Source: Pyxicephalus adspersus (lineage: Eukaryota > Chordata > Amphibia > Anura > Pyxicephalidae). Taken from it: a stretch of 64,000 bases of DNA. The position numbers were made by a program, and so were the translations under genes. Under the pieces are notes generated by a model, which had not been told where the DNA came from, made no database searches, and worked only from the letters and a program-made list of their open reading frames with translations. The stretch spans positions 23,286,065-23,350,064 of the forward strand of contig NC_092866.1 in assembly GCF_032062135.1 (NCBI RefSeq). Reading direction: 5' to 3'. Of the stretch, positions 1 to 10,922 are shown in pieces. Every line of letters starts with the position of its first letter. The first letter of the stretch is position 1.

Positions 1-139
1 CAGCTCCCCTGCTGGTTCATCTTCAATATAATATGTAGAACAGTCAGCAAGTTACGTAACAGCATGACCATCCCACTGGCACCACACCATAGCTGTAAAT
101 GAAGGTTACTGGCCACTGCCAAAGGCTAATATTAAAACA

Positions 140-735
140 GAGTTAACTAATCAATGGCTCCGCCCGCATTTAGAAATATTGGCAGTAACTCTTTTTCTCA
201 CAAACAATGGCTCTGATTTAAAGATGTTAAACAGTAAAGCTCCCAACACTGAACCCTGGGGTACACCACTAATACCCTTAGATCATTCAGAGAATGAATA
301 ATTAATCACTACTCTCTGGATGTGATCTTTAAGCCAGTTCTCTATCCATTTACAGATTGACTTTTCTATACCTATTGACCCTAACTTGCATACTAACCAT
401 CTGTGGGATACAGTGTCAAATGCTTTAGCAAAGTCCAAGTACACTATATCAACTGCTACTCCACTGTCTACCTGTTTACTTACTTCCTCAAAAAAAGAGA
501 GTAAATTTGTTTGACAACTTCAGTCTTTCTTGAAGCCATACTGACTATCACTTATAATGTTTTTCTAATATTTTTTCTAGCAGAAACTCCTCTATGTGGT
601 TCTTTATCAAACTCTCTAGGACCTTTCTAACTATGGATGTTAGACGAACAAGTCTGTAGTTACCTGGTAATGACTTTGCTCCCTTTTTGAAGATAGGAAC
701 CACATTGGCCTTACACCAATCCAATACTTGCAATG
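140..735 (-). pseudogene. CR1-type LINE reverse transcriptase fragment
   Basis: Read on the minus strand, this resembles the reverse transcriptase of CR1-family non-LTR retrotransposons. From 733 downward the frame gives WCKANVVPIFKKG, then GNYRLVRLTSIVRKVLE, matching the fingers region of CR1 (family pattern NYRPVSLTS). Further along come YLDFAKAFDTVSH, which holds the first catalytic aspartate, and GVPQGSVLGALLFNI. The YADD box is not present, so the copy is cut before it. Frameshifts separate the blocks and no intact reading frame remains. A full CR1 ORF2 is roughly 900-1000 residues; about 200 are left. Endonuclease domain and 3' tail are missing. Family assignment rests on motif recall and is fairly secure; the exact ends are approximate. 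Confidence 0.82.
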
Positions 736-749
736 TGTTTTTTTTAGGG

Positions 750-1240
750 TTAAAGTGGGACTATACAGGGAATGACTAGGTGGCATATAAACATCTAGAG
801 GTGTCTGCTAATGATTTAATTTTCCAATAATGCACACAGGGTCAATGAACTTTTGGGGAATTGAGCATTGGTGTTGGAGAAAAACGGCAAGATCACCAGG
901 ATTTATATAATCAGTACTTTTGTGGACAATCCCCCCCACTTCTATCCAAAAGGGCTGCATAACAGGGCAGAACCAAACCAGGGGACCAGATTTGCTATTA
1001 AAAGTCAGCAGTCCAGTTAAAGGAATTGAAAGGCTCTGCAAATATTGGGCTGATACAATTGATGAAAATGCCAGCCCTCAACACCTGGCACAAATGAGGT
1101 TTGCCAAGTACTGGGAATATTCAGGTATGGTGGTGGGATGACCCTTAAATGTGGACATGTGAGAGGAGGAAAGCCTTTGGTATTATGGGTAGCGCCAAGT
1201 GACAAAAAGTTTGCTAACGCAATACCCACTGTTTACACTC
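750..1240 (-). pseudogene. L1/Tx1-like LINE ORF2 C-terminal fragment
   Basis: The minus-strand frame between about 808 and 1041 reads GPLVWFCPVMQPFWIEVG followed by FLQHQCSIPQ. This resembles the C-terminal tail of L1/Tx1-type ORF2, where a Cys-rich knuckle ending in HIFWxCP is followed by a PFW segment and a leucine-rich stretch. Upstream on the same strand (to about 1230) the sequence can be aligned only loosely with the region before the knuckle, and a frame change is needed. It lies directly beside the CR1 fragment in the same orientation, but the two belong to different LINE families. It is not functional. The assignment depends on one short motif block, so confidence is moderate. Confidence 0.5.
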
Positions 1241-2374
1241 AGAATGCCAACACCAATTCACAACAGTCAGTGTAGAACAACAGTTTCCAGTTCAGTCGTG
1301 AAAAAGAAAAGAATGTACAGTTTTAAATTTGGAGCTACCAGATGAGTAAAACTGAAAAAGGCAGAGAAATGTCACTAGCACATTCATTTTCACCACCTGG
1401 ATCATCCCAAACCATGAAAAGGTATCCATCGTTGTAAGTCTAAATTAAGCTTCTTGAGTAGTGGAACAAAAGTCATCTGGAACACATGTGTCAGCATAAC
1501 TAGTTTTGGCAAGGCATTTCCTACTATTTCTTTCCCGGTTGCACCAGTACGTTTCTATTGACTTTCCTCTGTGTTTCACTCATTTTTCATTCCTGGCCCT
1601 TGCTATGAGCCAACTGCAATAGGTGCTCAGAGAAAAAACTAAATGTGTCTTGTAATAATTTTTAATACTATGTTTCCTGGTCATCATTACCTATTTCAAA
1701 TATTCCATCAGTCTGCACGGGTATTTGTTTAGGAGATTTCTGGAAAGTTGACAAGTAGATTCTCATTCCATGTTAGTCATAAGACTGCTGGTTTAATTTT
1801 CCTTCTTGTGTTTTGATTCATATTCTAAAACCTTATGCTGCCTTGTACCTGCCTTAAACCACTGAGATATTTATATTTATTGCAATATAAACCTTATTTG
1901 AAAGATCAAAAGGCAATGGTAAATATTGTACCATTACATGGTGATCTACATTAACAATAATAAACAACTGACATTACATTTGTTCAGGCTGAATCTGGCT
2001 GCCTGTTTTCCATCTGGATCTCACTGCCTTGCTTGTTATTGGCATGTGTTTTAAATGGCCACCTGCCAAAGCTGAATTCTTCAATCAACTCAGCCATACA
2101 ATGATTTGTTGTTAGTTATATTCTTTTTAATGATAAGTTGTTTGTTTTTTCCTTTTGATGTTAATCATAGGCGAAAATATGCATTACAACATACAGTTTT
2201 ATTTATGCATTGCGTATTCACTTGTTAATATTTGTATTTTCCAAATGTAAATTATGAATTGTTTTCCTATTTTGTTGCTTAGATTATATGGGTATATGTG
2301 TATATTATTTTTGATAAAGTTTTAGTGCCAACTCATAAATTTACCAGATTCCCTACATTATCTGTACTATAAAA
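1241..2374. other. no recognised gene or element
   Basis: AT-rich sequence with frequent stops in all frames. I see no transposon ends, RNA gene or tandem repeat. It separates two LINE fragments that lie in opposite orientations. Confidence 0.4.
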
Positions 2375-3560
2375 CTTTTTTTAGCTTGATCTCCTGCCCC
2401 AACTTTCAGATCTCTTTATTGATTTTATGAAGGCTAAACCAATCCTCCCCTTTATGTTAAACTCCCATATAACAGTGATCCCCAAGCCTGGCAAAGATCC
2501 AATGGAGTGCACGAATTACAGACCCATTGCGCTACTGAACTCGAATCTGAAGATCCTTACAAAGATTCTGGCTAACTGCCTTGCTAGGCTTCTTCCATCA
2601 TTCGTCCAGGGGGATCATTCGGGCTTCATACCATATTGCCATGCAAGTGACAACACTAGGAGGTTGACTGATAATATTTAGATTTTTAACAAATGCAAGA
2701 CTACTTCTCTGGTCCTCAGTCTGGATGCTGAGAAGGTTTTTGACTGTCTTAGGTGGCCCCTTATGTTCTCTACACTCTGTTGTTTGGGTCTCTCTAGGCC
2801 GTTCTTTCAAGCATGTTACTCTATTTACTCCTTCTATCAGGAACCAGGCAGGGTTGTCTCTTCTCCTCCCTAATATTTGCCCTTTCTATAGCTTACATCT
2901 GGAGTAATCCAGTCATCCAGGGAGTGCTTTTATGGGGTAAACCCTTTAAAATATCACTTTATACAGACAACACTCTCCTCACCCTAGCACAACCACTCAC
3001 AACCCTTCCCAATCTTTGGAGAGAACCCCAGGCCTATGGAGTTATCAAGCTTTAAAATTAATTCTCAGAAGACAGAGGCACTGCCTCTAAATACGCCCTC
3101 CAGGCTGCTTTCCTCCTTACAGAGTACGTACCCCTTTGTGTAGAAAAAACACAAACAACATGGATTCTGTAAAAAAATTTCTGTACAAAATCATCTTTAG
3201 ATGGTACCACACACTAGATGTCATTTACCGTTTGTTTCTGGGTACTAGCCCTGTCTGCTGTTGTTCCCATAGAGGTACCCTTGAGCATATTTTCTGGTAC
3301 TGCTTCCTTATTTAAAACTATTGGGCCTGAGTTAATCGACACTACATGCCATGAGATAATGCTGGAGCCTTTACCTAAACTTAACTACAAATTTATTTTC
3401 CCACGTTCCACTTGCTGCAGCCTGCACACTTATCTCCGCCAAACGGAAGTCCACCTTTTCTCCTACCATTGAAGATCTTCATAAATGCATTCAGGATGTA
3501 CACCTAGTATGGAGTATCTCACTGCACTGTTAAACGATAAACTTGACAACTTTGATATTT
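2375..3560 (+). pseudogene. L1/Tx1-like LINE ORF2, RT to C-terminal knuckle, broken
   Basis: The plus strand carries an ordered run of L1/Tx1-type ORF2 blocks. VIPKPGKDP and NYRPIALLN (about 2475-2535) start the reverse transcriptase. SDNTRRL (2647-2670) follows the GFIP block. SLDAEKVFD (about 2716-2745) holds the first catalytic aspartate, and GTRQGC (about 2843) and the LSIAYI block come next. The expected [FY]ADD box reads YTDN at about 2958-2975, so the second catalytic aspartate is lost. Downstream, RWYHT and CCCSHRGTLEHIFWYC (3200-3305) match the zinc-knuckle-like tail. Several frameshifts split the frame. The blocks keep the family order and spacing, so this is one 5'-truncated insertion. 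Which subclade (L1 proper or Tx1) cannot be settled by eye. Confidence 0.8.
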
Positions 3561-3764
3561 TGATATTGTACTTAGGGAGTATGCTCTACATCCACATCCC
3601 CTCTCCAATCCTGTCTGTAATCCCCTTCATCTCTTGTTTTTTTATAATAATATATAATTATAATACAGGTTTAGGGTATACATAACTTAAGGATTGTTTT
3701 AAACATGAATGGAAAGGAGGAAGGCAGGTTTGTGGAAAGTCTAGAATTAGGTACAGCTTAGGAT

Positions 3765-3800
3765 GGGGTGGTTATTAGGGGTGGTTATTAGGGGTGTACC
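3765..3800. repeat. short direct repeat
   Basis: The 13-base word ggggtggttatta occurs twice in tandem, separated by a few bases. It is a minor slippage product. Confidence 0.6.
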
Positions 3801-3883
3801 AATGCCAAAGGTTTGAGAATTCTATAAGAAAAAATGAAGGTGCAGTTACAACATCAGAAATTACTTTAAACTTGGGTAATAGT

Positions 3884-3899
3884 AAAAAAAAAAAAAAAC
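3884..3899. repeat. poly(A) run
   Basis: A run of about 16 A residues on the plus strand. It could be the A tail of an old retrotransposed copy, but no body is recognised directly upstream. Confidence 0.6.
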
Positions 3900-4554
3900 A
3901 TTTGCTCTTTCATGCTCATGGACAGTCATTTGATAATACATAGAACAGTGGAAGGCAAAAAAAGGGTCACATAGGGTCTACTAGATCACACAGTGTCTAT
4001 GCTACAGAAATAGTTTATTCACTGAACTGAATCAAAAACATGTTTTAGGTGGATTTAATTATTGAGGGCTAGTTTGTACCCAGAAAACCATATGGTTTTT
4101 TATAAAAAATCAATCAACCAAAAAGAGTATATCATACATTTTTAGCTACTAAATACTCTTGCATGTAGAACTTGCTTAACAATTTGTCACGCTTGGGGAG
4201 ACAGGGCCTCTAGGGGGTGCTTTTGTCAGACAACACCAGGAACTTTGCATCCAAGGCTCGTGTAAAAGTGGGGAGTGGGGAGGGAGCCTGAGGGTGTGGG
4301 AGGGCAGTTTGAGGTGAGCAGTGCTGGTCGGCCAAGTCAGTTCAGCCTCAGGGTCAGGGTTCAATTCCCAAAATACCTTTTTACAGATTAGCAGTTCTTT
4401 TTCTTGTGCAGCACTACATTCTCCTATGACAGATGACCTGTAGCTTTCCTGTCACTATAGTCTTGTAGTGCAATGTCTGTGCAATGTTCTGTCATTCAAT
4501 GTCTCATTAGCTTCAGTCACTTCAGTCACAATAAATATTTGTTTAGCATTTTTA

Positions 4555-4625
4555 TTGTTGTTAGATCATTTTGACTTGGTCATTTTAAAAGTAGCTCGCA
4601 AGCCAAAAAAGTGTGGGCACCCCTG
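4555..4625 (-). mobile_element. hAT-type DNA transposon terminal fragment
   Basis: The right end, read on the minus strand, starts CAGGGGTGCCCACACTTTTT. This matches the CAGGGGTGCCC-type terminal inverted repeat of Charlie-like hAT elements. I did not find the partner repeat to the left, so the other boundary is unknown; AT-rich sequence from about 4380 may belong to the same element. No transposase coding is visible. Confidence 0.55.
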
Positions 4626-4648
4626 GTCTAAGCAGTGACTAGGTTTTC

Positions 4649-4710
4649 TCCAGAGGCTCTAGTGGTTAGGATGTTATGCTGCTGTTTACTGCCGGGTTGT
4701 CCCTTGGCAC
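4649..4710 (+). repeat. tRNA-Glu-like pseudogene or SINE head
   Basis: The words CTCTAGTGGTTAGGAT and GCCGGGTTGTCCC follow tRNA-Glu order (TCTAGTGGTTAGGATT in the D arm, GGGTTCGATTCCC in the T arm). The T arm is damaged (GGGTTGTCCC) and the acceptor arms do not pair well, so it should not be a working tRNA. A second piece with the same upstream word ttttctccagag occurs at 22769. Confidence 0.5.
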
Positions 4711-7700
4711 ACCAGGGTGGGCATGATGACTCACGGTACCAAATCACTAGGCAGGAGAATTGTCAAGGAAGGCCAGGGTCGAGGTACCTCACTGCAGACA
4801 CAGATGAACACTGGAACAGCACAAGAAACAGGTAGAGAAACACCAGACTGGGCAATAAGGGGTTAACACAAAAGCTGGACAGGAAGAGCACTGAATTAAA
4901 CAGCAAGTGTAGAGGAAATGATCAGCAGAGCATTTGTGGAGACACATTGCATGAATGCTGAGTGCTGTGTCCGAGCTAGCTAAATAGCCAGGGGAAATTA
5001 GGAGGCTATTTCCTGACTGGTCAGGGAGATGGGCAAAACTGATGCAACTTGGAAGGACAGGCATGTCAAGTGTCAGAACTGATTATTGGTCAGTACTTGT
5101 ATTAATTAAGTCAAATGAATTGACCATTGATAGAGCTAAAGTTACTTTGTCTGCGACTAGCTTTAATTTTTGCTCCATACAAATATGCCTAAGTTCAAGG
5201 AAATTTTTTTTCCACAATAAGGAGCCGGTTCTATGTAAATAGTCTTGTACTGTATATTGTTCTGAGTATTGACTTTCAAATTAGCCTTCTTTTCAAAACA
5301 GCTCACATCAAAAATGTAGTTAAATGTAAATGTAGAGTAAATGGTTCTATAATAAATGCCTCATTCAACATTTATTTTTCCTTAAATCATCTTTTTAAGC
5401 TCTTTCATTCTAATGCCTGGAAGATGTGATATTAAAAACGATTGCTTTGACATAGCTAAGGGGCTCCAGGATTAACTAAAAGAAAAAGGACATAATAAAA
5501 CATTCAGAAGACCTATTTCAGAGGAATTATGCCTTGCTTTGAAACTTGTCCAAGGTTGGAGTGCATTTAAACTTGTTGGCATACATGCAAATGAACAGCT
5601 TGGAAACTACTGTGCAGAATTGAAGTTAAGTGAAAATAACACAAAGAGAGTTAAAACAAGTTGCCAAACACACTACCTGGCAATGAGGTGATGTAACTTT
5701 GAGCCTTTTTGAATAATAATGTCTTAGCAAAGAGTCAGGAAGTTAAGGGAACTCTAGCAAAAGTAAAGATAAAAAATTAAAAGTAACTTTTCATAATGAA
5801 GGGCTATATCCCTCATCACATTTTTAACTCTGACAAAACATAAATTAGCACCATCCTTAGCAGAAGCTGCTGGTTTACATACTTTACCAGCATACCAGTA
5901 GTATTCCTCCCATGAGTTGACCTGACAGGACACTGATACAAATAATAAAAGGTAAGTTCCCTTAGAGCTCTCTAACTCTTGTCCTCACAAAAGGAAACTC
6001 CTGGAACAACTAAATGGCAAAAAGTCCAGCTTAATATGATGGCAAAAGGCCACTTGTCACTGTATCATCAGGTGTCCTTAGAGTTGTAGTTTCTCCTGTT
6101 GGCTAGACTAGATGAAGATGAATTCAGGATAGGCTACAAACCTTTCACCCCTGAAGTTCTCTTTGGATAGGCTGGCACACATCCTTCCTGCAGGAAACTG
6201 TTTTTGCTCTGGAATCCATGGTCTCTGGTAGGTAATAACATGCTGGCCTCAGGGGGGTTTGGTGGGGAAAGATGCAATGTCCTGGCCTTGTCTCACGTTT
6301 GCCTTCTCCCTTGTAGGCCATTGGATTCAGATCCCTAAGTGGCAGCCAACTCTTTTCGTATTGTATGTTCCTTCCTTCTTTATTCACTAGCTGGGTTTCC
6401 TTGCTTCCCATTGGGCAAGGGCAGGGTCAAATTAACAAATTCACAGTTGTAGTTGCTCTAAAAGAACGAGTATGGTAAACCAAAAAAGCCCTTCACTAAA
6501 CCAGTCCATATTTTATGTCATTGCAGTCCTAGGATTTACACATTTTTACCCCACAGAACAGGTCTGTCTAAAATGGGAGGGTACCTGAATTTATTTTGAT
6601 TTGTTTTCTCTTACTGGTCTCTACCCCACCAACACCCTGTGATTGGGCAGCAAAGCAGCATACTGATATGCCAATCTTTCTCACTCTCCCTGCCTATCGG
6701 CATGTTCTTGATTGGTAGCTTGTGCTTCTTCCCCCCTCTAAGCTATGCTGTACAGTAAATTTGGTTTTCAAGTCAAATTAAGGTATTTACAATGATTCCA
6801 TGTATTAAAAAAATCAGTTGATTGATGTGGCTTTTTGTTTGTGCCTTTTCTATCTGTTTTGGATTCAGCTTTGGACAGAATGGCTTTCCTGACTTCTATC
6901 ACAAATCCAAACAAAAAATAAGTTTATTTTTCTTTTTAGTGTGCAGAGCATACTTACGATCAGGCTAGTAGTATCCGGAAGCAATGAACCCTCCATGACA
7001 GTCTTCCCAATTCGTTGTTCAGGGTGTAAATAAAGTAAAATATAGTTTAAAACTAAAACTAAGATATGTATTTTAAAAACATAGTAATGTAAATTTGAAT
7101 TGCCAAAGTAAAAAAAACATAAAAATAATAGACACATCACATGGGGACATACAACATACCTATATTGAATTTAGCTTTGCAAATAAATGAACAAAACTAA
7201 AACTCTGTTGCCCAATCTCCATATGGCTTCTAATTAGAATAATTTGCTGCTAAATATACCTCATTTGCATTTAATGACTCTCGAAAAACGTAGCCCCTTA
7301 ATTATCAAAGCTCTTTGTGTTGTGACTAGGCTCCAAGTATGTGCCAGAAGAGTCTTGGAATGCTTTCAAAGTAACTGCAGAACATTCTGCATTGACTAGC
7401 AAATGAAAAAAACAAATTCTGTACAGCCTTGATGTGGAATTAATGGTTCAAAATTATTGTGTGTTTTAACTTAAAGGATAGAGAAAGAGTTAAGTAAGAT
7501 TCAATATATTCAACAAATTGCAAGGGTGTGTGGAAAAATACATTTTGAATGATGTATATCAAAGTCTCACAGCTGGAAAAAAAATCTGTTGATCTTGCTT
7601 TACAAAGAATTTTGGAAAGAGATCTTATCCCTAATGTTTAAGGCGCTTTCAGAATTGCAATTTAGCCATTTTAAGGGGCATAGAAATCTGCTGCTATGCA

Positions 7701-7826
7701 CACAGGAACAGAAAACCTCATTGCGGGAGTTTGCATTAGTTGCCCTTGCATTTGTGGTAGCAATGCAGTTTTTCCTTTATAGGTGAAAAAGCAACCAGCA
7801 AAACCAAACCAATCAATTTGCTATCA
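4711..7826. other. no recognised gene or element
   Basis: About 3.1 kb of AT-rich sequence. Short open frames on both strands (for example 6145-6411 and 6865-7140, minus) show no recognisable motif and look like chance. I identified no repeat ends. Confidence 0.35.
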
Positions 7827-8350
7827 TTCCGGAGAAATTGGAGTGCAACGATGAGAAGCAGACAGTTATATGAGACAGGGTATTACATTATGATGGGGAT
7901 TTTTTTATGTTCTGATAATGCCATAGTAATGAAATGTTAGTGGGTGCTAGCCACACGTGTCCCCCAATAGCAACCTAAATTTAGTTTTTGTACACCTCCC
8001 CGTTCCACAGAAATTGAAGTTCAAGTGTTGGAAGTGGACAGTTATATGGAGTAGGACGGTTCAGTTTGATGGGCAGAGTTTGTTATGATCCAATGATGCC
8101 ATAGTGATGAAATTTTAGGGATAATTAGCCACAAATGTTTCCGACTTACACCTAAAATGTACCTGCACTTCCCCATTCCAGAGCAATAAAAAGTTCAAAG
8201 TGAGGGAATGGACTGGGTAGCATAGTATGACAGTTATAGTTTTGTGAAAGGTAGGTATAAATTTAAGGGTCTCACCCCAATGCTCCCAGTTATGTAAGTG
8301 GCCCCGGGGCCCTAGATGCACTTGCTTTTGAAACAGCACCCCAATGTTGT
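7827..8350. repeat. diverged tandem repeat, unit about 175 bp
   Basis: Three successive units begin with a ttcc-agaaatt-like word near 7827, 8003 and 8176, a period of 173-176 bases. Units 1 and 2 share gacagttatatg, gatgatgccatagt-type words, the atgaaat-ttag block and a final cctccccgttcca / cttccccattcca. Unit 3 is only recognisable in its first part. Divergence is high, so the array is old. No coding is visible. Confidence 0.7.
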
Positions 8351-8427
8351 ATTTTTTACAACATTGAAACATCATTTTTTGTTTTTAAACTTGCGACCCC
8401 ATATTTTGAAATTCTCTAAAGCTGGAA

Positions 8428-8441
8428 GGGGGGGGGGGGGG
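8428..8441. repeat. poly(G) run
   Basis: Fourteen consecutive G residues on the plus strand, a homopolymer that is unusual in this AT-rich setting. Confidence 0.9.
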
Positions 8442-8853
8442 ATTTTGCACATGCTGCACTACAATATGTCTGCCTCCTGTAGTTTACAGGAAGTCTGAAA
8501 GTGTTAGTGCATTTCTCGTCAACAACTTGGTGCAGTGTTTCCATCCAAAAAAAGCACAACTGTTTACAGTGCAACATTATTTTTGTTTTGTATTAAATCA
8601 GGTGGGGAAAACATAGAATCTCTGTCAATGTCCCTGTTGGGGTGGACTCTATCCTTCTCTCTCTATCCCAGCAATAAGTTATCTCTATATTTCACATTGC
8701 CTAATATTATTTAAAAAAAAAAGTAGAAAGAAGGTAATTTTGGTAAGTTACAAAATCATGCAGGTCATGGAAACCATTTGACTACTTGTGTTAATGATTA
8801 TGCCATTTCTTTTTGTGTTCTGCACTGCAGTGACATTTTTTATCACCTTTCAG

Positions 8854-8944
8854 GCTGGTCGTTGACAGCCAGGTCTTTATAAACACTAAACAGCCTCTGC
8901 CAGTCTTTGAAACAACTGATCTTAACCAGATAGTGTTCCTGTAG
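8854..8944 (+). other. candidate 3' terminal coding exon, unidentified
   Basis: A pyrimidine-rich tract ending tttcag (8848-8853) could be a splice acceptor. From 8855 one frame stays open for 29 codons to a TAG at 8942-8944. It includes VVDSQVFINTKQ and PVFETTDLNQ, a composition more protein-like than most short frames here. AATAAA hexamers follow at about 9004 and 9021, as in a short 3' UTR. I do not recognise the protein family and see no upstream exons. A 29-codon open frame after a chance AG is not rare, and AATAAA is common in AT-rich DNA, so this is only a candidate. Confidence 0.25.
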
Positions 8945-9489
8945 TAGTTACAGTCTTTTATGTACTTTACAGTAAACTCTTGTTTTAATACTTATTGAGA
9001 TGAAATAAATTAAAGAGCCCAATAAAGCTAGAAAAGGTGAAATCCTAGATGGGCAGGGAGTGTCACAAATTTTGGTTTTAGTGGTGGACACAGGCTGTAG
9101 AAGGGCCCTTTATGCTTATAAATATTCTTTTACATAAATTACACAAGCAACAAAGTTTCTGCTTTATTGTAATTGTGTTCTTTTGCCAAAGTCTGTTTTC
9201 ACCAAGAGCACACAAGGTGCTAATAATATTCACTCTTGTTTACCAATATGTACTTTCACTAAAACCATTTTATTAAAAGCTTCACTCTAGACTAATCTAA
9301 TCCATAAAAACATAATTGATTTCCCCCCACTACAGGACATGAAAAATATAGTGTTAGCCTTAGCTACCATAGAGTATTACTTTTCATAACCCAAAGCTGC
9401 TCTTCTTGCTTCTCTTTGACTGCCCGTCTCAGAGATTTCATACCATACAATGTAAACCAGCAACAATTGCTGCCCCTGCATTGTAAATG

Positions 9490-9530
9490 ATAATATTTGT
9501 GAGTTCCTTTGAGGGACAGCTAGTGATATG
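9490..9530 (+). repeat. SINE 3' fragment
   Basis: The words gtgagttcctttgagggacag and agtgatatgac match the 3' part of the tRNA-headed SINE at 44543-44850 (gtgagcccctttaagggacag). Only this short stretch is preserved. Confidence 0.5.
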
Positions 9531-9640
9531 ACTTCAGATATAATTACAAGCTATTGTTAAAAAAGCATCACAATGTTTATTTTTAACATTTTAAAAACAT
9601 GAGAACAAAGTTACATTGCTGTATAATCCCAATTCATATT

Positions 9641-9675
9641 CAACGCGTTTCACAAATGGTATCTGCTCCTTCAGG
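9641..9675 (-). ncRNA. hammerhead-like motif, degraded copy A
   Basis: On the minus strand the order CTGAAGGA ... GAAACGCGTT resembles the two core strands of a type I hammerhead (CUGANGA ... GAAA, with stem III collapsed to AC/GT and a GC loop). The first core strand has an inserted base, so this copy is probably inactive. Three bases each side of the core could pair as stem I. See the copies at 23155, 33491 and 61359. Confidence 0.35.
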
Positions 9676-10009
9676 AAATTACTTGTTATATATGTGCAAC
9701 CAAAGTTGTTAACATATAAACAACCTCCTCAATATATGGAACCAGGAAGTGCTATAGAGCAACAGATTTGACTGTTAAACCATCTCATCAAACATGGAAA
9801 TACACACTGTGCAAATATCTGACACGTGTCAAATCCAATTATAAACCACCAACATAACCACAAAAAGTGATGGTCTTCTTTAGTAATGTGGCCAAACGCT
9901 AGTAAGCTTCCACATTCCTAAAAAGCCTATCCTACCTATCCTATCCTAAAAGAAGACTATTTCCTTAGTTTATATTTTTTTTTACTTTTTAATTAATAGG
10001 AATTCTTGT

Positions 10010-10640
10010 TTTATAATACCATGCAAACAGACCACCAGTGCCTAAAGCAACCCCCAAAACATCAGTGAACCTCCTCCATGTTTGATTGTATGGACCGTGT
10101 TCTTTTCTTTGAAGGCTTTTTTTTTTGTTTTCTGTAAACAGTTGAATGATGTGCATTACCGAGTTGTATTTTTTGTCTCATCTGTCCAGAGGAAAAGTAT
10201 TGTGGCTTCCACAGTTAAGTTTTAGCAAATTCCAATCTGGCTTGTTTATGTCTCTGTGCCAGCAGTGGGGTCCTCCTGGGTCTCCTGCCATAGAGTCCCT
10301 TTTCATTCAGATGGCGATGGATAATGGGAGCTGACACTGTTGTACCCTGTGCCTGCAGGTCAGCTTTAACTTGTTTGAAAGTTGTTCAAGGTTTTCTATC
10401 CACCATTCTAACAATTCTTTGTTGTAACAAATCATCAATCTTCCTCTTTCGTTCACATCCAAAGAGATTAGCTACAGTGCCATGGGCTGTAAATGTCTTT
10501 ACAAGGTTGTGCACAGTGGACACAGGAACATTGGGATTTCTAAAGATGGACTTGTATTTTTGGGATTGTCCATGCTTTTTTATAATTTTGGTTCTCAAGT
10601 CCTATTCTTTGCTCTTTTTCTACATTCTCAGTGTGTTACA
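10010..10640 (-). pseudogene. Tc1-like transposase pseudogene
   Basis: The minus strand encodes a decayed Tc1-like transposase reading downward from about 10630. The N-terminal helix-turn-helix part includes NVPVSTVHNLVKTF, followed by GTVANLFG. The middle part has HKQARLEFAK, a well-conserved Tc1 motif before the first catalytic aspartate. The stretch that should read WTDETK is shifted out of frame. Near 10020-10080 comes an IKHGGGS-like block. At least two frameshifts and an in-frame stop break the gene, and the C-terminal third is missing from this side. A usual Tc1 transposase is about 340 residues. The adjoining sequence holds a C-terminal Tc1 piece on the opposite strand. Confidence 0.82.
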
Positions 10641-10870
10641 CACAGACCTTCAAATCTGAGAGACCTGGAGCAGCTGGCAAAGGAAGAGTGGTCCAAAGAT
10701 CCAGTAGATAGATGTAAAAGACTCATCAATTGTTACAGAAGGCAATTAACATCAGTTATTTCTTCCAAAGGGTGGAAGAGGGATACCAGAGGGATACCAA
10801 GCATTAAATTATAGGGTGTCAATTTTGGTGCATTTTCTGACATGTACAAATGTAAGGATGCCAATATTTT
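10625..10870 (+). pseudogene. Tc1-like transposase C-terminal fragment, opposite strand
   Basis: The plus strand reads PSNLRDLEQLAKEEWSK, then CKRLINCYRRQL and ISSKGW. This is the usual C-terminal end of Tc1-like transposases (pattern LEQFCKEEW ... YRKRLEAVIKAKGG). After the stop the sequence runs into gtgtcaattttggtgc and gatgccaatatttttgccc, words common in Tc1 terminal regions. It begins about where the minus-strand N-terminus at 10640 starts, so the two fragments point away from this junction. It may be a second element, or the missing C-terminus of the neighbour inverted. Confidence 0.75.
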
Positions 10871-10879
10871 TGCCCATGT

Positions 10880-10922
10880 CTATATATATTTATAAATATA
10901 AATATATATATATATATATATA
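10880..10922. repeat. AT microsatellite
   Basis: An interrupted TA dinucleotide run directly after the Tc1 terminal sequence. Tc1 elements insert at TA, so the run may have been the target or may have grown from it. Confidence 0.85.

Noticed and set aside
4340..4375. Box-B-like word ggttcaattccc suggesting a tRNA or SINE
   Set aside because: No box A at the expected distance and no cloverleaf pairing.
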